From Kitasatospora humi (lineage in GTDB: Bacteria > Actinomycetota > Actinomycetes > Streptomycetales > Streptomycetaceae): a DNA stretch of 64,000 nt. Where the stretch lies: positions 124,001 through 188,000 of the forward strand of contig NZ_JAJJPA010000008.1 of assembly GCF_020907985.1 (NCBI RefSeq). Reading direction: 5' to 3'. The translations under genes were made by a program, and so were the position numbers. Below are positions 41,219 to 48,736 of this stretch, one piece after another. The notes beneath the pieces were generated by a model. It was not told the origin of the DNA and did not search any database. It saw nothing but the letters and a program-made list of their open reading frames with translations. The number at the start of each line of letters is the position of its first letter. Position 1 is the first letter of the stretch.

Positions 41219-42004
41219 TCACGCTGCCGGATCGAGCGGGAGCTGGTCGAACCGCAGCGGCGCCGCGCCACCCAGCCGCCCGTGCAGATACCGCAGGCCG
41301 AGGACCGTCACCCTCACCTGCGGCCGGCCGAGCGTTGCCTCCCCCGTGTGCGGGTGCTCGTACGCCCGGACCCGCGACACCAGGCGGCCCGCATCCACAT
41401 GCCGCGCGTACGGCACGCCGCTACCGTCCACCATCCGCAGCCCCCGCAGACTGACCATCAGCCGATTCTGACCCGTGCTGATCGCCGGGTCCCGGGACAG
41501 GATGGCCGCCGCATCCCGCAGCGAGAAGTCGCCGGCCGCCGACGCCAGCGCATCCCACGCCGCCGCGGCCGGCTCCAGCGCCCGCACCCGCTCCTCCGCC
41601 TCCAAGCGGGCCTGCTCCGACTCGATCGCCGCCCGAAGCGCCTCCAACTTCGTCATCTCCCGGGGCGCCGCCGAGCTGTACGAACCGGTGCGGCGGATCG
41701 ACGGGATCACCTCGTGCGTGACCCACCGCTTGAACGCCCTCGCCTCCGGCCGGTCGGACCGCAGGATCAGCGAGTACAGGCCCGGCTCGTTCACGATCGC
41801 CCGGTTGGGGTTGCCCGGGGTTCCATCCGCCAGGCGGATGGAACCCTTCTCGTCGTCGTCCAGCCGCGCAAGGGCATTGCCCACATTGGTGAGGTCGAGC
41901 GCGGCGCACACGTCACCCGCGAGCCACCACGGCTCGTCATCGATCACGACGACGCGGACCGGCTGGTTGGTCTCGGGGAAGGTGTAGGGGATGATGGTGC
42001 TCAC
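41219..42004 (-). CDS. Phage antirepressor (BRO-N plus KilAC)
   Basis: A 261-residue antirepressor. The BRO-N domain covers residues ~10-110: VRVVVIDDEPWWLAGDVCAA, LDDDEKGSIRLADGT, VNEPGLYSLILRSDRPEARA, FKRWVTHEVIPSIRRTGSY. A coiled linker (EALRAAIESEQARLEAEERV) and a KilAC C-terminal domain follow (FSLRDAAAILSRDPAISTGQ ... GEATLGRPQVRVTVLGLRYL). Such proteins titrate or counteract the prophage repressor. GGAGGA is six bases before the GTG. A 29-bp near-perfect palindrome lies inside the coding sequence (41818-41846). Confidence 0.9.
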   Translation of the reverse strand: MSTIIPYTFPETNQPVRVVVIDDEPWWLAGDVCAALDLTNVGNALARLDDDEKGSIRLADGTPGNPNRAIVNEPGLYSLILRSDRPEARAFKRWVTHEVIPSIRRTGSYSSAAPREMTKLEALRAAIESEQARLEAEERVRALEPAAAAWDALASAAGDFSLRDAAAILSRDPAISTGQNRLMVSLRGLRMVDGSGVPYARHVDAGRLVSRVRAYEHPHTGEATLGRPQVRVTVLGLRYLHGRLGGAAPLRFDQLPLDPAA

Positions 42005-42073
42005 GGTGGTCCTCCCTGTCGCGTAGGTGGGACTGCTCGGGCCGTCCGGTGAAGCGGGCGGCCCTTGCCGCCT

Positions 42074-42091
42074 CGGGTGTTCGAACACCCG
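42074..42091. promoter_or_regulatory. 18-bp perfect palindrome upstream of the antirepressor
   Basis: CGGGTGTTCGAACACCCG is fully self-complementary and lies 70 bases before the antirepressor GTG, in the ~195-base gap that follows the last late gene. It has the form of a repressor operator. The rest of the gap is a terminator (42161-42196). Confidence 0.6.
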
Positions 42092-42160
42092 CACCCCCTC
42101 TCAACTACCGAGCGGCCGAACTGTTACACGAGGCCCCGCGCGGGCCCGAACATGACGAAG

Positions 42161-42196
42161 CTGCCCCCGCCCCGGCCGAAGCCGAGGCGGGGGCAG
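42161..42196 (-). terminator. Terminator at the end of the late gene block
   Basis: CTGCCCCCGCC (42161-42171) pairs exactly with GGCGGGGGCAG (42186-42196), with a 14-base loop, five bases past the stop of the coiled-coil membrane protein gene. It separates late transcription from the antirepressor. Confidence 0.85.
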
Positions 42197-42201
42197 GTAG
42201 T

Positions 42202-42567
42202 TCAGCGAAGCAGCAACGGGACCACGGCCACCACAACAGCAAGTACCGCCGCGAGAGCGACGATCGGCCCCAAGGGCCAGCGACGCTCCTCAAGCGCATC
42301 AACCCGCGGCCGCACATCGGCGCTGGCCGCCTGCACCCGCTCCACCTCACCAAGACGCTGGTCGAGGCCGGTGAGCTCAGCGCGCTGCTGGTCCAACGCC
42401 CGTTCTGTATCAGCCCGGTGCTGCCTGAGGGCCTGGTCGTGCTGATCCGAACGCTGGACGAGCAGAGCGAGGCTGCCCTTGATCTCGGCGAAGGACTCGC
42501 CCACCACACCCCGCAGTCGCTCCAGTGCCAGGGCGGTCGCCGGATCCTCCGGGACCGGTGCCGTCAT
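42202..42567 (-). CDS. Coiled-coil protein with C-terminal membrane helix (lysis-module)
   Basis: A 121-residue protein. Residues ~15-90 are a strongly charged coiled coil (ALLVQRSDQHDQALRQHRAD, RAELTGLDQRLGEVERVQAA), and residues ~97-120 form a single membrane helix (LGPIVALAAVLAVVVAVVPL). This arrangement is common in phage lysis cassettes of Gram-positive hosts. Its exact function (holin partner or anchor) is not determinable. The ATG overlaps the upstream stop by four bases. Confidence 0.7.
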   Translation of the reverse strand: MTAPVPEDPATALALERLRGVVGESFAEIKGSLALLVQRSDQHDQALRQHRADTERALDQQRAELTGLDQRLGEVERVQAASADVRPRVDALEERRWPLGPIVALAAVLAVVVAVVPLLLR

Positions 42568-42947
42568 GCCCTCAGCACCGCCTCGACCCGGTAGCCGACC
42601 GGCACCGCGTCAGCCTTGTCGGTTGCGCTGGTCGGGATACGGCAGATGCTGATCTTGTCGTCACCCGCCCAGGCATCAACCCTGGCCACCGGGTCCGTCG
42701 ACTTGACGGTGATCGTGCTGACCCGCCAGCCGCCGTTGCTGTTGGAGTTGTGCACCGCGACCCGCAGGTGGGCGTCACCGAAGTCCGATCCGAAGGCGTA
42801 GAACACCCGGCCCCAACCAATCTCGGGATCGGTGTCCCACACCGGCGGCAGCACCAGCACGGTGGCATTGTGCACCAGGCCGGGCTGCGGGTTGCCGGCC
42901 GCATCGCAGCCGAACCCGGGCTCGACCTTGCCCATCATCAGAGCCAT
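42564..42947 (-). CDS. Small phage protein between lysin and lysis-membrane genes
   Basis: A 127-residue beta-type protein (PQPGLVHNATVLVLPPVWDT, GRVFYAFGSDFGDAHLRVAV, DDKISICRIPTSATDKADAV) without signal peptide or membrane helix. No domain recognised. Tight spacing with its neighbours shows it belongs to the late operon; a virion or wall-binding accessory is possible. The preferred start is the ATG at 42947. Confidence 0.6.
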   Translation of the reverse strand: MALMMGKVEPGFGCDAAGNPQPGLVHNATVLVLPPVWDTDPEIGWGRVFYAFGSDFGDAHLRVAVHNSNSNGGWRVSTITVKSTDPVARVDAWAGDDKISICRIPTSATDKADAVPVGYRVEAVLRA

Positions 42948-42954
42948 CGGGGGC

Positions 42955-43620
42955 TCACCTCATTTCCTCGTCGAGACGGCGCCGATCGGGCGCTGGAACA
43001 GCCTTGGGGGCGGGGACCGGCGCCGCAGGCGGGTTGGGCACCCGGCCAGGCATCCACTGGCCGTAGTCCTCGGCTTGTGCGGTGTCCGTGTCGCAGTCGA
43101 CGCCGCCGATCGTCACCGTGCTGCCGAGCTGGCGGAGTTGGGCCCGCGGGTCCCACTGGCCGCCGGACCAGCCGACCGTCTGCCAGCCCCACATCGCGAC
43201 ACCGGCGTCGAGCGCCCTGGAGACGGTCCAGTAGCCGCCGTAGACTCCGACTCGGCCGGGGCCGAGCACGCTGCCCGCGCCAGCCAGGTAGTCGTTCACC
43301 GCGGTCTGCTGCTGCGGCGTCACGTCGAAGTCGCAGGCGAAGTAGATCGGGCGGCCGTCCGGCATGCCAGCGGCGATCGCCTGTGCGGACGCCATCTGGG
43401 CATCGGCCACACCCGCGGCCCGCCCGGACAGCGGCCGCTCGGCGGCGTCCTCGAACACGACGACGCTCCAGACGCCGTGCGCCGCAAGGTCGTCGGCCTC
43501 CGCCCTGTCCAAGGCCTTGGACTGGTCGTGGCTCAGGTAGCGGGCCGCAAACTGGATGCCCGCGGCCTGGAGCGCGGCACCGCCCGGATGGCCCCATGCA
43601 TAGTCGACACCTGCGGTCAC
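42955..43620 (-). CDS. Endolysin-like DUF1906 (glycoside-hydrolase-like) protein
   Basis: A 221-residue protein with the DUF1906/Rv2525c-type TIM-barrel: VDYAWGHPGGAALQAAGIQF, AARYLSHDQSKALDRAEADD, VVFEDAAERPLSGRAAGVAD, PIYFACDFDVTPQQQTAVND, RVGVYGGYWTVSRALDAGVA, WGWQTVGWSGGQWDPRAQLR. Acidic residues at barrel ends are retained. In actinophages this fold serves as a peptidoglycan hydrolase. A Pro-rich tail follows. The start codon overlaps the holin stop (GTGA), forming a holin-lysin pair. Confidence 0.82.
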   Translation of the reverse strand: MTAGVDYAWGHPGGAALQAAGIQFAARYLSHDQSKALDRAEADDLAAHGVWSVVVFEDAAERPLSGRAAGVADAQMASAQAIAAGMPDGRPIYFACDFDVTPQQQTAVNDYLAGAGSVLGPGRVGVYGGYWTVSRALDAGVAMWGWQTVGWSGGQWDPRAQLRQLGSTVTIGGVDCDTDTAQAEDYGQWMPGRVPNPPAAPVPAPKAVPAPDRRRLDEEMR

Positions 43621-43907
43621 TCCGCTGCCTCCTCACCCTGCGACGTGCTGGTGACGTGATTCTTGATGTCCTCGTGCCGATCGGCGGCGCGCCGCTCGGC
43701 CGCCTTTGCCTCGGCCAGCACCAGCAACGACACGGTCGCCGAGATCACGTTGGTGTAGTTGCCGCCAACCGACTCGAACGCCTGGTTGCCGCCCTGGGTC
43801 AGCAGGCCGGCCCCGAGGGCGAGCAGCGCGAGGATGTGCCAACGGGAGATGGACACCCGCTCCACCGCCGCGAGCAGGCGGTCCACGGCCGCCGCGACCC
43901 GGATCAC
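43617..43907 (-). CDS. Holin-like membrane protein
   Basis: A 96-residue protein beginning at GTG 43907, which overlaps the upstream stop. It has two hydrophobic segments (RWHILALLALGAGLLTQG and TNVISATVSLLVLAEAKAAE) and a charged, acidic C-terminus. Size, topology and direct linkage to the lysin gene indicate a holin. The longer frame to 43997 adds an Arg-rich leader that is unlikely to be translated. Confidence 0.75.
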   Translation of the reverse strand: MIRVAAAVDRLLAAVERVSISRWHILALLALGAGLLTQGGNQAFESVGGNYTNVISATVSLLVLAEAKAAERRAADRHEDIKNHVTSTSQGEEAAE

Positions 43908-44347
43908 GAGATCAGTCCTGGCACGTACAACTGCGCGGTCCAGTCCGCGTGTGACGCGGTGTGCGCGCCGCCGTGCCCGCGGTGGTGGAAGGCACACAGC
44001 CAGCGGAACTCGCCGGGGCTCGACTCCAGCCAGGTGGCGATCTCCTCGGCCGTCGCGTCTTCGGCGATCTCCGGAAAGTCCCGGTGCAGTGCGGCCGGGT
44101 CAGCCGCATTCGCGGTCGCGAACTCCAGCACCGCGTGGTGCAGTTCCAGCGGGCCCGCCGAGCACGAGCCGCTGCCGGCGCGCTCGCCGACGAAGCACAC
44201 CGCAGACTCCTTGGTGTGTCGCCGGTAGGCCTCGAACGCGGCGTAGTGCGGATCGCCCGCGCGCGGGGCGTGGGCCGGGTAGTGCATCACGTACCGGTGG
44301 GTGGCCGCCTGGTCGTGCGCAGCGACCTCGTGGTCATGGGTGGGCAT
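43904..44347 (-). CDS. HNH-like zinc-binding protein
   Basis: A ~147-residue protein containing a probable HNH-type metal site: CFVGERAGSGSCSAGPLELH HAVLE, then EFRWLCAFHHRGHGGAHTAS. The Cys and His pairs match a beta-beta-metal finger, with LELHHA carrying the general-base His. Phages often encode such nucleases with late genes, usually with the terminase; here it lies beside the lysis genes. ATG 44347 is preferred since GGAGG is four bases before it; 44350 and 44362 are in frame. Confidence 0.6.
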   Translation of the reverse strand: MPTHDHEVAAHDQAATHRYVMHYPAHAPRAGDPHYAAFEAYRRHTKESAVCFVGERAGSGSCSAGPLELHHAVLEFATANAADPAALHRDFPEIAEDATAEEIATWLESSPGEFRWLCAFHHRGHGGAHTASHADWTAQLYVPGLIS

Positions 44348-44359
44348 CATGCCTCCGGG

Positions 44360-44388
44360 CATGCGAAAGCCCCGCCAGCGTGCGGGGC
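44360..44388. repeat. Phage interspersed hairpin repeat, copy 1
   Basis: CATGCGAAAGCCCCGCC at 44360-44376 is identical to 58166-58182. The copy forms GCCCCGC (44369-44375) with GCGGGGC (44382-44388). It is in the gap before the HNH-like gene, just upstream of its start. Confidence 0.75.
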
Positions 44389-44403
44389 GGCAGGTGGGTC
44401 AGA

Positions 44404-44736
44404 TCAGGCGGTGGGTGGGGCTGGGATGGTCCAGCCGGATGGGAGCGTGACCGTCGGACCGCTGTGAGGTTCCGGAGCGGGGAGTGGCTCGGGCTCGCAG
44501 TCGCACAGCGGGAGGTGATCAGGGCACGGCGCCGAGCAGTTGGCGGCGTGCACCCGGGCGGCGTGGTCCACGTCGATCGCGTGCTCAGCGCACCCGAACA
44601 CGGCGATCACGGTGTCGGCGTCGGGCATCGACCCCAACTCCGTTGACGCTGCACGACGCTGCCACTGCACCACCGCAGCAGCACCACACGCGCCGCACCG
44701 AGGACCGACAGTGAGAGCAAACGGCGCGTCAGGCAT
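44404..44736 (-). CDS. Small Cys-containing phage protein
   Basis: A 110-residue protein with GPRCGACGAAAVVQWQ near the N-terminus and CAEHAIDVDHAARVHAANCS in the middle, which together could form a zinc site, then CPDHLPLCDCEP. The C-terminus is Pro/Thr-rich. It overlaps the fibre-like gene by eight bases. No known function. Confidence 0.6.
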   Translation of the reverse strand: MPDAPFALTVGPRCGACGAAAVVQWQRRAASTELGSMPDADTVIAVFGCAEHAIDVDHAARVHAANCSAPCPDHLPLCDCEPEPLPAPEPHSGPTVTLPSGWTIPAPPTA

Positions 44737-45259
44737 GAGACCACCTCACCCACAGCCCACTGGACAGGGTCACAGCCGTATTCAGGGAGCCACCGGAGTT
44801 CTGCCAGCCGGCCACCTCCACATAGTCGCCGGCGTTCAAAAAAACGTCCCGGGTCGGGGTGATGACTGCTGCCTCGGCTGTACCGTCGTTTGGGCCGTAC
44901 GCGATCAGGCCGTTGATGGACGACCCGTTGACCTGGATCCGCGCCGTCCTGAAGCCCGAACTGTTCGGCACGTAGGCCACGACGCCGCAGACCGTGTACC
45001 AGCCCGCCGCGCCGCTCTGACAGGTGTAACGGCTGTTGTTGGTGGTGGTGGAGTGGCCGCCGTAGCTATCCAACACGTTCGTGTCGATCGCGATCGGCGT
45101 CCATGTCAGATTGGGGATGGCCTGCGCCGACAGTTGGGAGCCCACGAAGTCCGGCGGATTCTGGCCCCACAGCAACCCGTCGCGGATGCCGTTGAGGATC
45201 GGAATGGTCCCGATGTCCCCCATGGACCAGCTGTACGGGGTAGGGCGGGCCAGGGCCAT
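44729..45259 (-). CDS. Fibre-like or decoration phage protein
   Basis: A 176-residue beta-rich protein. The second half has the features of C1q/jelly-roll-like phage fibres: SRYTCQSGAAGWYTVCGVVA, FRTARIQVNGSSINGLIAYG, AEAAVITPTRDVFLNAGDYV, EVAGWQNSGGSLNTAVTLSS. GGAGG precedes the ATG. Position after the large tail protein fits a receptor-binding or tip accessory. Confidence 0.7.
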   Translation of the reverse strand: MALARPTPYSWSMGDIGTIPILNGIRDGLLWGQNPPDFVGSQLSAQAIPNLTWTPIAIDTNVLDSYGGHSTTTNNSRYTCQSGAAGWYTVCGVVAYVPNSSGFRTARIQVNGSSINGLIAYGPNDGTAEAAVITPTRDVFLNAGDYVEVAGWQNSGGSLNTAVTLSSGLWVRWSHA

Positions 45260-45271
45260 CGGGCCTCCAGG

Positions 45272-48200
45272 TCAGTAGGCGGCTCGCGGGCCGGTGGTCG
45301 TGGTGATGGTGTTGAGGGCGTCGAACGCGGTCGGGTAGGCGGCGGCTGTTGCGGCGGGCAGCGTCACCCCGGCTGGCACCGGCTGGCACACCACAAGTCC
45401 GGCGGCGTGGTTGGAGGCGAGGTTGCCGGTCAGGGTGACCGCGACGCTGGTGTAGCCCGGGCTCGTCGCGGCGACCGACAGCACCGTCACCTGCTCGGCT
45501 GTCGCCGTGCCGTACCCGACGGTCAGCACGGTGCCCGCTGGCAACGCCGCCGACGCCGGGTTGCTCGCGGCCCCGTTGAGCGGGGACAGGGTGATGGTGT
45601 TGCTGCCGGCCGTCGCGGCCAGGGCGAGAGTGGTGTGCATCGGCGCTGGCACCCACCAGCCCATGAACGGTGCAGCCGGGGTGAGCTCCAACTCCAGGGT
45701 CAGCGCGCCCTGGTCGTCGCCGTGCCAGGTGATTTTCTCGACGAACTGCGACAGGCTGATCGCTGCCGCGCCCGGGCCGGACGGCGGCCGCCTGTTGACC
45801 GTGGCCAGCTGTCCGAAGCCCAAGGCCAACACGGTGGCCCACAGGGCGGGGTTCGCTGACGCGTTGATCGTCAGCTGCTGCACGCGGCCCTGCGGCTGCC
45901 CGTACTGCTGCACCAGGTACTGCGCGGCGCTCAGCGGCTGCGTCGAGTCCTGCACGTTGATGCTGCGCTGCAGCGTCCGCGGCAGGTAGGCGGTCACCGA
46001 CGCCGTGTTCACTGCGCTGGCCACTGCCTGCTCGGGAGCCCCAGGCGGCACCACGTTGGTGATCTGCGCCTGGTTGTAGATGTGAGTGGTGTCGTAGTCG
46101 AGGTGCAAGTCACCGAGGTACGGCACCTCTCCGGCGGCCTGGTGCTCGCCGAGGACCACAGCGGGGACGGTCTGGAGGTATCGCCACCGGCGGCCGGTCA
46201 GCCACAGCGTCCCGGCTGCATCCACGTAGACCTGCCCGGCCTCGGTGTCACCGACCAGCTGGAGGGCCGACATCGCGTCCACGCCGCCGAGGTTGGCTCC
46301 GCCCATGGGCGTTGCTGCGGACTGCGCGGACAGTGTGCCGCCGTACCCCGCCATGGTCAGGATCCGCTGGGCGCGGGCCGCCGATGTCTCCCCAGCCCAG
46401 CCAGTCGAGATGCCGTTGCCGAGGTCAAAGGCGGCCGAGTTGCCGATGGCGTAGGGAATTTCCGCGACGTTGGCTACGTCACCACTGAAGCAGTTGTAGC
46501 CGGAGCCGTTGTAGATGACCGCGCCGATGGTGTCGGAGGTGCAGCCCGACGGGTGGTAGTCGCCACTGGTGGTGCTCTGATAGCCGTGGTTGTCGCACGC
46601 CACGGTCCAGGTGGTGCCATCGGCCGAGAGCTGCACGACAGCCGTGTGCCAATTCCCGTCCAGGCAACTGAAATCCGGCACTGAAACTGCTGCGGTCGCC
46701 GTTCCCGCTGCGTTGCTGATCCAGCCGGTGAAGTGCCCGGATGTGTCGATGTACAGTTCGGCGAGGCCCCTGCTTCCTGAACCTCCACTCCCGAGCGCGC
46801 CCGGTCCGTAGGCGCTCCACACCGCCATTGGCGCACTCAGCGATGTGACGGGCGTCCGGAAGCTAATCACCCGCGTCCAGCCGCCGGTCGACGGCGGCCC
46901 GAACGGGCCGGCCCACGGTGCGCTGATGTACATGGCCTGCGATGGCGAGTTGCTGCCAGGCGACGGGTTGCTGATCGTCGTCACAGGACCTGCAGCACCC
47001 ACGAAGCCGGACCCGGTTACCGACGTGCCGGAGGTGATCGAGGCGCCAGCGCCGCCGTTCGGCGCGGCCCATGGGAAGCGGGCGCTTCTCTGGCCGGTCA
47101 CGTCACCGAACTGGGTGGCGCCAGTGGGCTCGTCGAATGGGTAGAGCATGCTCGGACCCAACGCGACCAACTGCTGCTGAAACGACGGCTGAAGCGTGAA
47201 GTCGGCGAGTCCGGCGAGGAGATCCACGCAGGTAAGATTGGCGAGCCCGTAGGTGCCCTGCTGCTGCCAACTCTGCGGCCAGCGCTCGACATAGCCGGTC
47301 CAGATCGAACTGATCGCGCCGCCAGCCGTCCACGGGGTAGGAGCGGCAGCCTGCTCCGCTTGCCACGCGGTCACGTACACCATGGACGCCACGGACGGGA
47401 CGCTGCTGATCTGTACCGCCGCCCGGCAGTTGACCGCCCCTGCTGGCGCAGTCACCGTGTACGACAAGAACGCCCAAGCCGTCCCGAGGATGGGCACCGT
47501 AACGGCGCTTCCGACACTGGCAGTGATGCGAGCCCCGGAGACCGGATACCAGCTAATGCGAGGCGCGACCTGCAGCGTTGCATCGCCGCCCGAGCCCTGA
47601 GCTACCCAGCAGGTGAACGTGTAGGGTTGGCCCGCCGTCACCGGGAACGCGGTCGGATCGCTGATGGTCCACCCGGTCAAATTCCCGGCAACATTCAGAC
47701 CCATAACGCTGCCGGTGGCCGCGCTTGCGGGGATCGACCATGCGTGGGCCGTGGTGTGTCCGGTGGGTGCTGGCGGTAGACCTGTCGCTGGTATGAGGCT
47801 GCCAACCGTGGAGCCCAGACTTGAGGTGCTGGTGCCGGAGCTGACGTTCTGTGGCATCAAATTTCGGGTCGGCGGCCACACCGCCTGGAGCCGGCACGAC
47901 CGCATCGGCACGACGTTCGGGTAGTACGGGCTGGCCGTGTTGGTGGGGTCGAGCGCTCCGTCGAGGTTCTGGAGCGAGAGCGTCAGCTGGCCGCTCTGGA
48001 TCTGGTCGAGCTCGTACTGCCGACCCGATTGCTCCGCGCTCCAGGAGCCTCGGAGGCGCGACGACAGGTCCACGTAGGCGGGCTGGCCGTTCTGGCTGCC
48101 GCCGAGGTTGAACGCGACCTGGAATCGGATCTGTGGCCAGGACGGCATCAGCGAGCTGGCGCCGGCTGGGGTGTTGACGTGCTCGACGTACGCGACCTGC

Positions 48201-48733
48201 CCGGTGATCGCCGAGGCCTGCGCGCTGAACGAAGCGCTGACGGCGTGCGGCGACCAGGTGTAGGCGATCGCTGCGAGCTGGGTCCACGCGAAGCCGTCCG
48301 GCGACGTGCTGAACAGCCACTGGCCGGACGACTCGGCGAGCTGCCACCAGGCGTGCGCGGTCGGGTCGAACGCCGGCAGGGTGACCGTGGTGGCCACGCC
48401 GCCGTTGAGCACCACGGCCTGCCACGACGTGCCCGGCACGCAGACCAGCGCCGCGCTGTTCCCGGTGCTAGCCTGCACGGTCATGCTCGTTTGCACCGAC
48501 TGGCCACCGGTGCCGGCCAGCGCCGGGGTGACCCGGGCGTACAGGGTCTGACCGGTCGCCTCGTACGGGCCCGACGCGGCCAGCGCCGAGCCCGCCGAGG
48601 CGGCGGCGACGGACACCCGTCCCGGCGCCGCCAGAGCGACCGTGCCCGTGTTGCCGTTCCACACGGCCGTGTTGAGTGCCGCCGCGGTGAGCGGGTCCAC
48701 CAGCGAGCCGAGCAGGGGGTTCGGCACGGCCAC
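45272..48733 (-). CDS. Large minor tail protein with LamG/concanavalin-like domain
   Basis: A 1,153-residue tail protein. The N-terminal ~190 residues form a laminin-G-like fold (ARVTPALAGTGGQSVQTSMT, WQLAESSGQWLFSTSPDGFA). Baseplate-like regions follow, then a second LamG-like domain at about 620-760 (RVISFRTPVTSLSAPMAVWS, ELYIDTSGHFTGWISNAAG, GNWHTAVVQLSADGTTWTVA). The C-terminal third has QLVGDTEAGQVYVDAAGTLW as in distal-tail/hub proteins. It likely contributes to baseplate assembly and host recognition. It starts four bases after the tape-measure stop. Confidence 0.8.
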   Translation of the reverse strand: MAVPNPLLGSLVDPLTAAALNTAVWNGNTGTVALAAPGRVSVAAASAGSALAASGPYEATGQTLYARVTPALAGTGGQSVQTSMTVQASTGNSAALVCVPGTSWQAVVLNGGVATTVTLPAFDPTAHAWWQLAESSGQWLFSTSPDGFAWTQLAAIAYTWSPHAVSASFSAQASAITGQVAYVEHVNTPAGASSLMPSWPQIRFQVAFNLGGSQNGQPAYVDLSSRLRGSWSAEQSGRQYELDQIQSGQLTLSLQNLDGALDPTNTASPYYPNVVPMRSCRLQAVWPPTRNLMPQNVSSGTSTSSLGSTVGSLIPATGLPPAPTGHTTAHAWSIPASAATGSVMGLNVAGNLTGWTISDPTAFPVTAGQPYTFTCWVAQGSGGDATLQVAPRISWYPVSGARITASVGSAVTVPILGTAWAFLSYTVTAPAGAVNCRAAVQISSVPSVASMVYVTAWQAEQAAAPTPWTAGGAISSIWTGYVERWPQSWQQQGTYGLANLTCVDLLAGLADFTLQPSFQQQLVALGPSMLYPFDEPTGATQFGDVTGQRSARFPWAAPNGGAGASITSGTSVTGSGFVGAAGPVTTISNPSPGSNSPSQAMYISAPWAGPFGPPSTGGWTRVISFRTPVTSLSAPMAVWSAYGPGALGSGGSGSRGLAELYIDTSGHFTGWISNAAGTATAAVSVPDFSCLDGNWHTAVVQLSADGTTWTVACDNHGYQSTTSGDYHPSGCTSDTIGAVIYNGSGYNCFSGDVANVAEIPYAIGNSAAFDLGNGISTGWAGETSAARAQRILTMAGYGGTLSAQSAATPMGGANLGGVDAMSALQLVGDTEAGQVYVDAAGTLWLTGRRWRYLQTVPAVVLGEHQAAGEVPYLGDLHLDYDTTHIYNQAQITNVVPPGAPEQAVASAVNTASVTAYLPRTLQRSINVQDSTQPLSAAQYLVQQYGQPQGRVQQLTINASANPALWATVLALGFGQLATVNRRPPSGPGAAAISLSQFVEKITWHGDDQGALTLELELTPAAPFMGWWVPAPMHTTLALAATAGSNTITLSPLNGAASNPASAALPAGTVLTVGYGTATAEQVTVLSVAATSPGYTSVAVTLTGNLASNHAAGLVVCQPVPAGVTLPAATAAAYPTAFDALNTITTTTGPRAAY

Positions 48734-48736
48734 CTC

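Noticed and set aside
42525-44228. A 567-residue plus-strand frame in the lysis region
   Set aside because: It is antisense to five overlapping late genes with coherent order and ribosome sites.
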